Origin: Streptomyces adelaidensis
GTDB lineage: Bacteria > Actinomycetota > Actinomycetes > Streptomycetales > Streptomycetaceae
DNA: 64,000 bases
Assembly (NCBI RefSeq): GCF_016598475.1
Contig: NZ_JAEMUX010000028.1
Coordinates: forward strand, 25,850 to 89,849
Direction of reading: 5' to 3'
The translations under genes were made by a program, and so were the position numbers. Below are positions 32,780 to 41,585 of the stretch, piece after piece. Every line of letters begins with the position of its first letter. The stretch's first letter is position 1. The notes below the pieces were generated by a model, which was not told the DNA's origin, made no database searches, and worked only from the letters and a program-made list of their open reading frames with translations.

Positions 32780-35176
32780 GTGACGACACCCGGGTCCATC
32801 GAAGTAGGGTCCATCGAAGGCAGGATCGCCGAGGAGCTCGGCGTACGGGAGCGGCAGGTCAAGGCCGCGGTGGAGCTGCTCGACGGCGGTTCGACCGTGC
32901 CCTTCATCGCTCGCTACCGCAAGGAAGCGACCGAGATGCTCGACGATGCGCAGCTGCGCACGCTCGAGGAGCGGCTGCGTTATCTGCGGGAGCTGGAGGA
33001 GCGGCGGACCGCGATCCTGGAATCCGTGCGCGAGCAGGACAAGCTGACGCCGGAGATCGAGGCGCAGATCCGCGGTGCCGAGACCAAGGCGCGGCTGGAG
33101 GACATCTACCTGCCCTTCAAGCCGAAGCGGCGTACGAAGGCGCAGGTCGCCCGCGAGGCCGGTCTCGAGCCGCTGGCCGAGGGCCTGTTGGGCGATGCGA
33201 CCGTCGAGCCCCTCGCGGCCGCCGCGGCCTTCGTCGACGCCGACAAGGGCGTCGCCGACGCGCAGGCCGCGCTGGACGGCGCCCGGGCCATCCTCACCGA
33301 GCGGTTCTCGGAGGACGCCGACCTGATCGGTGAACTGCGCGAGCGCATGTGGGTGCGGGGCCGGCTGGCCGCCAAGGTGAAGAACGGCAAGGAGGAGGCG
33401 GGCGCCAAGTTCGCCGACTACTTCGACTTCACCGAGCCGTTCACCGCACTGCCCTCGCACCGTGTCCTGGCGATGCTGCGCGGCGAGAAGGAGGACGTCC
33501 TCGACCTCGTCCTGGAGCCGGAGGAGCCCTCCGAGCAGCCCGGTCCCTCGTCGTACGAGGGGATCGTCGCCGGTCGTTTCCAGATCGCCGACCGAGGCCG
33601 GCCCGCCGACAAGTGGCTGACGGAAACGGTCCGTTGGGCCTGGCGGACCCGCATTCTCGTCCATCTCGGCATCGACATGCGGATGCGGCTGCGGACGGCC
33701 GCCGAGGACGAGGCGGTGAACGTCTTCGCGGCGAACCTGCGCGACCTGCTCCTCGCCGCCCCCGCCGGCACGCGCACGACGCTCGGCCTGGACCCCGGCT
33801 TCCGTACGGGTGTGAAGGTCGCGGTGGTCGACGCGACCGGCAAGGCCGTCGCCACGGACGTCATCTACCCGCATGTTCCGGCCAACAAGTGGGACGAGGC
33901 CATCGCCAAGCTGGCCCGCCTCGCCAAGGAGCACGCGGTCGAGCTGGTCGCGATCGGCAACGGCACGGCGTCCCGCGAGACCGACAAGCTCGCCGGTGAA
34001 CTGATCGCCAAGCACCCGGAGTTGAACCTCACCAAGGTGATGGTGTCCGAGGCGGGCGCGTCCGTGTACTCGGCCTCGGCCTTCGCCTCGCAGGAGCTGC
34101 CGGGGATGGACGTGTCGCTGCGCGGCGCCGTCTCCATCGCCCGCCGCCTCCAGGACCCGCTCGCCGAGCTGGTGAAGATCGACCCGAAGTCGATCGGTGT
34201 CGGGCAGTACCAGCACGACCTGTCCGAGGTGAAGCTGTCGCGGTCGCTGGACGCGGTGGTCGAGGACTGTGTGAACGGCGTCGGTGTCGACGTGAACACG
34301 GCGTCCGCGCCGCTGCTGGCGCGCGTCTCCGGCATCTCCTCCGGGCTCGCCGAGAACATCGTCTCGCACCGCGACACCAACGGGCCGTTCAAGTCGCGCG
34401 CCCAGCTGAAGGGCGTGGCGCGGCTCGGTCCGAAGGCGTACGAGCAGTGCGCGGGCTTCCTGCGGATCCGGGGCGGTGACGATCCGCTGGACTCGTCCAG
34501 CGTGCACCCGGAGGCGTACCCCGTCGTACGGCGGATGGTGAAGACGTCCGGGCAGGCGGTGGCGGCGCTCGTCGGCAACACGGCGGTGTTGCGGTCGCTG
34601 CGGGCGGACGCCTTCGTCGACGAGACGTTCGGGCTGCCGACCGTGACGGACATTTTGAAGGAGCTGGAGAAGCCGGGGCGTGACCCTCGGCCGGCCTTCA
34701 AGACGGCGACCTTCAAGGAGGGCGTCGAGAAGATCTCCGACCTGGTGTCCGGGATGGTGCTGGAAGGTGTCGTGACGAACGTGGCGGCGTTCGGGGCGTT
34801 CATCGATGTCGGGGTCCACCAGGACGGGCTGGCGCATGTCTCCGCGTTGTCGAAGACGTTCGTGAAGGATCCTCGGGATGTGGTGAAGCCCGGGGACATC
34901 GTCAAGGTGAAGGTTCTCGACGTCGATATTCCTCGGAAGCGGATTTCTTTGACGCTGCGGTTGGATGACGAGGCCGCGCCCAAGGGACAGGAATCAGGGC
35001 AGCCGGGTGGGGGGGCTCGGCCTCAGCGGGGGGCTCGTGGGTCGCAGCCGCCTCGGCAGCAGGGGCGTGGGGGCGGGGGCGGTTCCCGGCAGGGGGGTGC
35101 GGCGCCGGCTCCGGCCAACAGTGCGATGGCGGATGCGTTGCGGCGGGCTGGCTTGGGGGATTCGAAGCGGCGCTGA
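32780..35176 (+). CDS. tex: Tex family RNA-binding transcription accessory protein
   Basis: A 798-residue protein. Domains in order: N-terminal helical Tex region (VPFIARYRKEATEML), YqgF/RNase H-like domain (TTLGLDPGFRTGVKVAVVD, near residue 330), tandem HhH (GISSGLAENIVSHRDTNGPF), and an S1 domain (GVVTNVAAFGAFIDVGVHQD, near 660). A Gly/Arg/Gln-rich tail of about 60 residues follows, in which codon use is less GC3-biased. Tex binds RNA and the transcription machinery. GTG 32780 is the family start; the frame is open upstream without similarity. An intergenic repeat element follows. Confidence 0.95.
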   Translation: MTTPGSIEVGSIEGRIAEELGVRERQVKAAVELLDGGSTVPFIARYRKEATEMLDDAQLRTLEERLRYLRELEERRTAILESVREQDKLTPEIEAQIRGAETKARLEDIYLPFKPKRRTKAQVAREAGLEPLAEGLLGDATVEPLAAAAAFVDADKGVADAQAALDGARAILTERFSEDADLIGELRERMWVRGRLAAKVKNGKEEAGAKFADYFDFTEPFTALPSHRVLAMLRGEKEDVLDLVLEPEEPSEQPGPSSYEGIVAGRFQIADRGRPADKWLTETVRWAWRTRILVHLGIDMRMRLRTAAEDEAVNVFAANLRDLLLAAPAGTRTTLGLDPGFRTGVKVAVVDATGKAVATDVIYPHVPANKWDEAIAKLARLAKEHAVELVAIGNGTASRETDKLAGELIAKHPELNLTKVMVSEAGASVYSASAFASQELPGMDVSLRGAVSIARRLQDPLAELVKIDPKSIGVGQYQHDLSEVKLSRSLDAVVEDCVNGVGVDVNTASAPLLARVSGISSGLAENIVSHRDTNGPFKSRAQLKGVARLGPKAYEQCAGFLRIRGGDDPLDSSSVHPEAYPVVRRMVKTSGQAVAALVGNTAVLRSLRADAFVDETFGLPTVTDILKELEKPGRDPRPAFKTATFKEGVEKISDLVSGMVLEGVVTNVAAFGAFIDVGVHQDGLAHVSALSKTFVKDPRDVVKPGDIVKVKVLDVDIPRKRISLTLRLDDEAAPKGQESGQPGGGARPQRGARGSQPPRQQGRGGGGGSRQGGAAPAPANSAMADALRRAGLGDSKRR

Positions 35177-35270
35177 GTGGTTCGGCGGGGGTTTCTTCGC
35201 CCCCGCCGCCCCTACCAGTCCCATCCCCAGGGGCTGCGCCCCTTCTACCCCCCGTTTTCGGCTGCCGGTC

Positions 35271-35318
35271 CGGTGGGGGCTGATCGCGCAGTTCCCCGCG
35301 CCCCTGAAAAGCCGGGGC
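35271..35318. repeat. GCGCAGTTCCCCGCGCCCCT intergenic element, copy A
   Basis: The core GCGCAGTTCCCCGCGCCCCT is flanked by GGTGGGGGCTGATC on the left and GAAAAGCCGGGGC on the right. A small GGGGC-TGC-GCCCC hairpin lies just before at 35230-35242. It sits between the convergent tex and ABC-F genes and probably acts as a shared terminator region. Confidence 0.8.
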
Positions 35319-35323
35319 CGTGT

Positions 35324-36964
35324 CTAGCGTTCCGTCACCTTGCCGGAGGACACCTCGAAGCGGCGGGTCACTCGTACCGCCTCCAGCATCCGGCGGTCGT
35401 GGGTGACCAGGAGGAGCGTGCCCTCGTAGGAGTCGAGGGCGGATTCGAGTTGTTCGATGGCGGGGAGGTCGAGGTGGTTGGTGGGTTCGTCGAGAATGAG
35501 GAGGTTGACGCCTCGGCCCTGGAGGAGGGCCAGGGCGGCTCGGGTGCGTTCGCCCGGGGAGAGGGTGACGGCGGGGCGTAGGACGTGGGTGGACTTGAGG
35601 CCGAACTTGGCGAGGAGGGTGCGGACCTCGGCGGGTTCGGTGTCGGGGACCGCGGCGCAGAAGGCGTCCAGGAGGGACTCAGGGCCGTGGAAGACCTTGC
35701 GGGCCTGGTCGACCTCGCCGACGAGGACACCTGAGCCGAGGACGGCGTGGCCCGTGTCCAGGGGGATGCGGCCGAGCAGCGCGCCCAGGAGGGTCGACTT
35801 GCCGGCGCCGTTCGCGCCGGTGATGGCGATGCGGTCCGCCCAGTCGATCTGCAGGGACGCCGGGCCGAAGGCGAAGTCGCCCCGCCGCACCTCGGCGTCG
35901 CGCAGGGTGGCGACCACGGCGCCGGAGCGCGGCGCCGCCGCGATCTCCATGCGCAGGTCCCACTCCTTGCGCGGCTCCTCGACGACGTCGAGCCGTTCGA
36001 TCATGCGCTGGGTCTGGCGGGCCTTCGCGGCCTGCTTCTCGCTCGCCTCGCTGCGGAACTTGCGGCCGATCTTGTCGTTGTCGTTGTTCGATTTGCGCCG
36101 CGCGTTCTTGACGCCCTTGTCCATCCAGGAGCGCTGCATCTGGGCGCGGTCCTGGAGGGAGGACTTCTTGTCGGCGTACTCCTCGAAGTCGTCGCGGGCG
36201 TGCCGGCGGGCCGTCTCGCGCTCCTCCAGGTAGGCCTCGTATCCGCCGCCGTAGAGGTTGATCTGGTTCTGGGCGAGGTCCAGTTCCAGGACCTTGGTGA
36301 CCGTGCGGGTGAGGAATTCGCGGTCGTGGCTGACGACGACCGTGCCCGCGCGCAGGCCGGCGACGAAGCGCTCGAGGCGTTCCAGGCCGTCCAGGTCGAG
36401 GTCGTTGGTGGGCTCGTCGAGGAGGAAGACGTCGTAGCGGGAGAGGAGGAGGGAGGCGAGGCCCGCGCGGGCGGCCTGGCCGCCGGAGAGGGCGGTCATG
36501 GGCTGGTCCAGGTCGACGCCGAGGCCGAGGGAGGCGGCGACCTCCTCGGCCCGCTCGTCGAGGTCCGCGCCGCCCAGGTCGAGCCAGCGCTCCAGGCTGG
36601 TCGAGTACGCGTCGTCGGCGCCCGGCGCGCCGTCGACGAGCGCCTGGGTGGCCTCGTCCATCACATGCTGGGCCTCCGCCACGCCCGTGCGCCGGGCGAG
36701 GAACTCCCGAACGGTCTCGCCCTCCCGGCGCTCCGGCTCCTGCGGGAGGTGGCCGACGGTCGCCGTGGGCGGGGACAGCCGTAGCTCCCCCTCCTCCGGC
36801 GGGAGCAGGCCGGCGAGCAGCTTGAGCAGGGTGGACTTGCCCGCGCCGTTGGCGCCGACCAGTCCGATCACATCGCCGGGGGCGACGACGAGGTCGAGGC
36901 CGGCGAAGAGCGAGCGGTCGCCGTGGCCGGCGGCGAGATTTTTGACGACGAGGGTGGCGGTCAC
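35324..36964 (-). CDS. ABC-F ATPase
   Basis: A 546-residue protein with two ATPase domains and no membrane segment. Walker A motifs are both GANGAGKST. The signatures are LSGGQAARAGL and, in the second domain, LSPGERTRAAL (Pro for Gly). The inter-domain linker (about residues 245-330) is long and charged. ABC-F proteins act on the ribosome as translation factors or antibiotic protectors; subgroup assignment is not possible by eye. GTG 36964 has no ribosome site, and TAGGAT lies 8 bases upstream with TTGGGA 19 bases before it, so a leaderless mRNA is plausible. Confidence 0.92.
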   Translation of the reverse strand: MTATLVVKNLAAGHGDRSLFAGLDLVVAPGDVIGLVGANGAGKSTLLKLLAGLLPPEEGELRLSPPTATVGHLPQEPERREGETVREFLARRTGVAEAQHVMDEATQALVDGAPGADDAYSTSLERWLDLGGADLDERAEEVAASLGLGVDLDQPMTALSGGQAARAGLASLLLSRYDVFLLDEPTNDLDLDGLERLERFVAGLRAGTVVVSHDREFLTRTVTKVLELDLAQNQINLYGGGYEAYLEERETARRHARDDFEEYADKKSSLQDRAQMQRSWMDKGVKNARRKSNNDNDKIGRKFRSEASEKQAAKARQTQRMIERLDVVEEPRKEWDLRMEIAAAPRSGAVVATLRDAEVRRGDFAFGPASLQIDWADRIAITGANGAGKSTLLGALLGRIPLDTGHAVLGSGVLVGEVDQARKVFHGPESLLDAFCAAVPDTEPAEVRTLLAKFGLKSTHVLRPAVTLSPGERTRAALALLQGRGVNLLILDEPTNHLDLPAIEQLESALDSYEGTLLLVTHDRRMLEAVRVTRRFEVSSGKVTER

Positions 36965-37037
36965 AGAGAGCGATCCTAACGACAGGGGAACGGCTCCTCC
37001 CAACGGCCTCGGGTCAGGGGCCGCGCCCGCCGCCGCC

Positions 37038-38066
37038 TCACCGCGCCATCGGCTCCACCAGCACCGTCCCCGAGGTCCGGGCCACAATGAACGATTCTCC
37101 CTTCACCGCCTTCGGGTCAAGCCCGATCCGGTGCCGCCCCGCCGGGAGGATGCCGTCGAAGAACCGGTAGGTGTGGGCGCGGTACAGCCGGTCCAGGCGG
37201 TACGCGGTGAGTTCCACCCGGCAGGTGGAGTTGATCTCGATGCCGGCCTGTCCGCCGGCGGCGACGAGACGCGTGAGGCGACGCTGCTCCGCCGGGCTGC
37301 GGTCGAGGGCGTGTTCGATCTGGGCGACGAGGAGCGGGATGATCGGGGCGAGGCCGTCGACGTACGGGACCTGGACTCCGGCGCGGTCGAAGGCCAGCCG
37401 TACGGCCGCGCGGTCCGCCTTGCCGACGGCCCGTCCGAAGGCCACGGCGCCGTAGGTGCGCAGTTCCTCGGCGGGCACACCGGTGGCGTCGTGCGCTATG
37501 TCGGTGCCGATGCCGATGGAGCGCAGGGCGGCGGCGAGTTTGGCGAGCACGGCGACGCGGGCACCGATGAGAAGGACCCGGCGGCGGGCCGGCGGCTCGG
37601 CCCCGGACTCGCGCAGCAGGGACTGCAGCGCGCTCCGGTACTCGGGGCCGCGGAACCGGAAGGGACCGATGCCCGTGTAGCCGTTGAGCCTGAGATCGGC
37701 CTCCTCCTCCGTCTGCCAGGCGAACTCCCGCCATACGTAGTCGTCGCCGTCCCGCTCTATCACCGCGGTGACGGCCCCGCAGGCGAGGTCGGCGCACTCG
37801 GGACAGCCGTAGATGATGTAGCGGCCGCGTGTCAGCGGCGCTTCGGACTCCAGGAGCAGGCCGCGCACCTGGGCGGTGAAGATGGAGGGCGGGACGTCGG
37901 AGGCGAGTGGGGAGACGGCATCGAGGTCGGACAGCTGGAACAGCAGCGGACGTCCGTCGACGATGAAGTCCACGAAGTCCCGGTGCACTTGGTAGTCACC
38001 GTTGGCGAGGACGCCACCGGCTCGCATCGCCGGTGCCAGGCCGAAGGCCGCGTATTCGGCAGACAT
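37038..38066 (-). CDS. Uncharacterised oxidoreductase-like protein
   Basis: A 342-residue protein I do not recognise with confidence. The N-terminal part has GCPECADLACGAV (C-x2-C-x4-C) followed by VTAVIERDGDDYVWREFAWQ. The middle has a possible nucleotide-binding strand-turn-helix, RRRVLLIGARVAVLAKLAAA. Proteins of this form are often labelled oxidoreductase in Streptomyces genomes, but no catalytic motif is evident. The three cysteines could bind a metal. ATG 38066 is divergent from the D-amino acid oxidase gene, 66 bases apart. Confidence 0.6.
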   Translation of the reverse strand: MSAEYAAFGLAPAMRAGGVLANGDYQVHRDFVDFIVDGRPLLFQLSDLDAVSPLASDVPPSIFTAQVRGLLLESEAPLTRGRYIIYGCPECADLACGAVTAVIERDGDDYVWREFAWQTEEEADLRLNGYTGIGPFRFRGPEYRSALQSLLRESGAEPPARRRVLLIGARVAVLAKLAAALRSIGIGTDIAHDATGVPAEELRTYGAVAFGRAVGKADRAAVRLAFDRAGVQVPYVDGLAPIIPLLVAQIEHALDRSPAEQRRLTRLVAAGGQAGIEINSTCRVELTAYRLDRLYRAHTYRFFDGILPAGRHRIGLDPKAVKGESFIVARTSGTVLVEPMAR

Positions 38067-38132
38067 GTTGTGAGTATCCCCACAAATTCAGACTTGTGAG
38101 CACTGCATGACATATTCCGCTAACGTCCCTGC

Positions 38133-39083
38133 GTGGCCAATGAATCGAACAGTGATGTGATCGTGGTCGGTGGCGGAGTCGTCGGTCTCACGACGGCCGT
38201 CGTACTCGCGGAGAGCGGCAGACAGGTCCGGATCTGGGCTCGGGAGCCTGCGGAGCGGACCACATCGGCGGTCGCGGGCGGACTGTGGTGGCCGTACCGC
38301 ATCGAACCGGAGGAATTCGTCGGCGCCTGGGCGCTCGCGTCGCTGGCCGTGTACGAGGAGTTGGCGGCGCGGCCCGAGGAGACGGGCGTACGCATGGTCG
38401 AGGGCGTACACGGTGAGACCGCGTTGGACGGGCTGGGCGAGTGGGCCTCGCGGGTGACGGGGCTGCGCGCGGCGACGGCCGACGAGTACGCGGGCGTCGG
38501 GCTGTGGGCACGGCTGCCGCTGATCGACATGCCGGCCCATCTGGGCTGGCTGCGCCGGCGGTTCGTCGCGGCGGGCGGGGTGGTGGAGGAGCGTACGGTC
38601 ACGGACCTCGCGGCGGTCGGGGCGCGCGCCGTCGTCAACTGCGCGGGGCTCGGTGCGCGGGACTTGGTGCCTGATCCCTCCGTACGGCCGGTGCGGGGGC
38701 AGTTGGTCGTCGTGGAGAACCCGGGGGTCACTACGTGGCTCACGTCGGTGGATCACGCCGGCTCCGAGAGCACGTATTTCATACCGCAGCCGGGTGGGTT
38801 GATCCTGGGCGGTACGGCGGAGGAGGACGCGTGGTCGCTCACGCCGGATCCGGCGATCGCCGAGGAGATCGTGAAGCGGTGTGCGGCGGTACGGCCGGAG
38901 ATCGCGGGAGCGCGGGTGATCGAGCACCGGGTGGGGTTGCGGCCCGCCCGCCCGGCGGTGCGTCTGGAGCGGGAACTCCTGCCGGGCGGGCGGGTGTTGG
39001 TGCACAACTATGGGCATGGTGGGGCGGGGGTGACGGTGGCCTGGGGGTGTGCGCGGGTCGCTGAGCAGCTGGCCAGCGTGTGA
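38133..39083 (+). CDS. D-amino acid oxidase
   Basis: A 316-residue FAD enzyme. The N-terminal Rossmann motif is VIVVGGGVVGLTTAVVLAES, ARAVVNCAGLGARDLVPD is the mid-domain, GLRPARPAVRLERE holds the substrate carboxylate-binding Arg, and HNYGHGGAGVTVAWGCA is the DAO signature near the C-terminus. It oxidises neutral D-amino acids to keto acids, ammonia and H2O2. GTG 38133 lacks a ribosome site but has TAACGT 6 bases upstream, so it may be leaderless. Intergenic element copy B follows. Confidence 0.92.
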   Translation: MANESNSDVIVVGGGVVGLTTAVVLAESGRQVRIWAREPAERTTSAVAGGLWWPYRIEPEEFVGAWALASLAVYEELAARPEETGVRMVEGVHGETALDGLGEWASRVTGLRAATADEYAGVGLWARLPLIDMPAHLGWLRRRFVAAGGVVEERTVTDLAAVGARAVVNCAGLGARDLVPDPSVRPVRGQLVVVENPGVTTWLTSVDHAGSESTYFIPQPGGLILGGTAEEDAWSLTPDPAIAEEIVKRCAAVRPEIAGARVIEHRVGLRPARPAVRLERELLPGGRVLVHNYGHGGAGVTVAWGCARVAEQLASV

Positions 39084-39127
39084 CTACCCATGGGCCGGGT
39101 CGACAGGCAGTTGGGCGACTGCCTGTC

Positions 39128-39177
39128 GTGGGGGCTGGTCGCGCAGTTCCCCGCGCCCCTTGCGGGGCGCCCCCCAC
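39128..39177. repeat. GCGCAGTTCCCCGCGCCCCT intergenic element, copy B
   Basis: GTGGGGGCTGGTC precedes the core and an internal GCGCCCC-TTGC-GGGGCGC hairpin follows, closed outside by CCCCCAC. It lies between the convergent D-amino acid oxidase and BCCT genes, so it can terminate both strands. Confidence 0.85.
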
Positions 39178-39191
39178 CCCCGGTCCATACC

Positions 39192-40916
39192 TCACTCGGC
39201 GCGATGGCCGATCGGGTCGCCCTCGATCTCCGTGCCCTGGCCCGGGCCGACCCTGATCTCGAACTCGCCGTCGTAGCGCTCGTGGCCCACGATGACGGCG
39301 AGTTCGACCGCCTCGGAGGCCATCTGCTCACGGACTATCACCGGGTCCCGGCGCAGGTCGCGCATCAACGCGACGCACATACCGATCATGACCAGGACGA
39401 ACGGCGCGGCGGCGAGGATCGTGAGGTTCTGCAGGCCCGTGAGGGCGTCGCCCTGGCCGCTGCCGACGAGGAGCATGATCGCGGCGACGGCTCCGGTGAC
39501 GACGCCCCAGAAGACGACGACGAAGCGGCCAGGTTCGAGGGCGCCGCGCTGGGAGAGCGTGCCCATGACGATGGACGCGGCGTCGGCGCCGGAGACGAAG
39601 AAGATGCCGACCAGGATCATCACGAGCATGCTGGAGGCGGTGGCGATGGGGAACTCGTGGAGCACGGCGAAGAGTTGGCCCTCCGGCGTCGCCTCCTCAC
39701 CGATCCGTCCCTGCTGCTGGAGCTTCATCGCCGTGCCACCGAAGACGGCGAACCAGACGAGGCTGACCGTGCTGGGGACGAGGATGACGCCGCCGACGAA
39801 CTGACGGATGGTGCGGCCGCGGCTGATGCGGGCGATGAACATGCCGACGAAGGGCGTCCAGGAGATCCACCACGCCCAGTAGAAGACGGTCCAGCTGCCG
39901 AGCCAGTCGGCCACGTCCTTGCCGCCGGAGGCCTCGGTGCGGCCCGCGAGTTGGGGCAGGTCGCCGAGGTAGGAGAAGACCGAGGTGGGCAGGAGGTCGA
40001 GGACGAGGATCGTCGGGCCGGCGATGAAGACGAAGACGGCGAGCACCAGGGCCAGCACCATGTTGGTGTTGGACAGCCACTGGATGCCCTTCTCCACACC
40101 GGACGCGGCGGAGGCGACGAAGGCCAGGGTCAGCACGGCGATGATGGCGACGAGCAGGCCGGTGCTCACCTTCTCCATCCAGCCGAGTTCCTGGAAGCCG
40201 GAGCCGATCTGGAGGGCGCCGAGACCGAGGGAGGCCGCCGAGCCGAAGACCGTGGCGACGATCGCGAGGATGTCGATGATCCGGCCGCCGGCGCCGTTCG
40301 CGTGCTTCTCGCCGATCAGCGGGGTGAAGACGGCGCTGATGGTCTGGCGGCGGCGCTTGCGGAACGTGCTGTAGGCGATGGCGAGGCCGACGACCGCGTA
40401 GATCGCCCAGGGGTGCAGCGTCCAGTGGAAGAGGGTGGTCGCCATCGCGCCTTCGATGCGCTCGCCGGAACTCCCGGGGTTCGTGCCCGGCGGGGGCGAG
40501 GAGTAGTGGGCGAGCGGCTCGCTGACGCCGTAGAACATCAGGCCGATGCCCATGCCGGCGCTGAACATCATGGCGACCCAGGAGACGGTGCGGAACTCGG
40601 GTTTCTCGCCCTCGACGCCCAGGTGGATACGGCCGTAGCGGCTCATCGCGAGCCACAGGGCGAAGACGACGAAGCAGGAGGCGGTCAGCATGAAGGCCCA
40701 GCCGCCGTTGTGGAGCAGGCCACTGAGCATCTTGCCGGAGGCGTTTTCGAGCGAGTCGGTCGCGAGGGCGCCCCAGAGCACGAAGGCCAGGGTGAGCGCG
40801 GCCGTCACGCCGAACACGACGCGGTCCGTCCGGGGCCGCCCGCCGCCGGGGAGACCCGCCTCCGAGCCCGGAAGCGCGCCTCCCCCGTGGTGGGTGGTTT
40901 TGTGGTCGTGCGTCAC
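39192..40916 (-). CDS. BCCT family betaine/choline/carnitine transporter
   Basis: A 574-residue protein with twelve transmembrane segments. The BCCT signature in TM8 is FYWAWWISWTPFVGMFIARI, and TM3-4 has FSAGMGIGLMFYGVSEPLAH, matching the glycine-rich BetP-type segment (GMGIG). A cytoplasmic N-terminus of about 30 residues and C-tail of about 60 residues are present. These carriers import osmoprotectants with Na+ or H+. The GMGIGLMF form is typical of betaine/choline carriers with Na+ dependence, though the substrate is uncertain. GTG 40916 is the start. Confidence 0.93.
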   Translation of the reverse strand: MTHDHKTTHHGGGALPGSEAGLPGGGRPRTDRVVFGVTAALTLAFVLWGALATDSLENASGKMLSGLLHNGGWAFMLTASCFVVFALWLAMSRYGRIHLGVEGEKPEFRTVSWVAMMFSAGMGIGLMFYGVSEPLAHYSSPPPGTNPGSSGERIEGAMATTLFHWTLHPWAIYAVVGLAIAYSTFRKRRRQTISAVFTPLIGEKHANGAGGRIIDILAIVATVFGSAASLGLGALQIGSGFQELGWMEKVSTGLLVAIIAVLTLAFVASAASGVEKGIQWLSNTNMVLALVLAVFVFIAGPTILVLDLLPTSVFSYLGDLPQLAGRTEASGGKDVADWLGSWTVFYWAWWISWTPFVGMFIARISRGRTIRQFVGGVILVPSTVSLVWFAVFGGTAMKLQQQGRIGEEATPEGQLFAVLHEFPIATASSMLVMILVGIFFVSGADAASIVMGTLSQRGALEPGRFVVVFWGVVTGAVAAIMLLVGSGQGDALTGLQNLTILAAAPFVLVMIGMCVALMRDLRRDPVIVREQMASEAVELAVIVGHERYDGEFEIRVGPGQGTEIEGDPIGHRAE

Positions 40917-41001
40917 AGATTGAACCTTCCCGCGAGTGGCTGGAACTGAGTTTCTCCTGCCCAGGAAGCCCTAACCCCATGTGACGCCGACGCTTACTTG
41001 T

Positions 41002-41585
41002 TCAACAGGTGGTGTCGGGCTCCCCCACGGTCAGGCGGTAGGGCGCCCGCTCGTCGAGCAGCAGCGGGACGAGGGCGCGCAGTTGCTGGCGCAGCGGTAC
41101 GTAGACGCGGGCGCCGTCGCCGTCGTTTTCGGGCCGCACCCGGAGGCCGTGCAGGGCCAGTTCGTCCGCGACCTCCTCGTACTGCTGTGCGGTGAGCCGG
41201 TAGCCGCAGGGCGGGTTCTGGATCACCTCGGTCGGTTCGGCGGGGTCGTTGTCGGCGCCGCCGAGGTAGACCGGGCCCAAGTCGCGCAGTCCGGCGAGGC
41301 GGGCGGCGTCGGTCGCCGCGTCGACCTGCCGGCCGCGTTCCCCGGCGAAGCCGAACAGGCCCTTCAGGGCGGCGAGGTGGGAGTTCACCCGGCGCCGGTT
41401 GTTGGCCGGCTCCTCGGTGCCGGCCGTCAGCGGTTCCACCCGGCTCTCGATCAGCAGCCCGACGGAGTGCTTGACACCGGATATGTTCCGCAGGATGCGT
41501 TCCTGGCCGTCGCCCGCGACCTGGCGGATCGGGTCGCCGGTGACGGGGTCGGTCCAGATGCCGTATGTGCCGGTGGTGTGGTGCG
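41002..41585 (-). pseudogene. M14 zinc carboxypeptidase gene, 3' fragment only
   Basis: About 190 residues resembling the C-terminal region of actinobacterial M14 carboxypeptidases: HTTGTYGIWTDPVTGDPIRQ, ERILRNISGVKHSVGLLIES, LGGADNDPAEPTEVIQNPP and VYVPLRQQLRALVPLLLDER, ending GEPDTTC. The family's zinc site and most of the catalytic domain are missing, as are the signal peptide and promoter. Similarity stops near 41585, where an oppositely oriented M1 peptidase fragment begins. The frame continues to 41724 only by overlapping that fragment. Interpreted as one side of a deletion or inversion junction. Confidence 0.65.

Noticed and set aside
32729..34837. Long minus-strand frame of about 700 codons opposite tex
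   Set aside because: Arg/Val/Gly/Leu-rich shadow of the Tex coding frame; no start signal or motif.
41399..41585. N-terminal extension of the M1 peptidase frame
   Set aside because: It is antisense to the M14 fragment and lacks a signal peptide, so it is a chance open frame at the junction.
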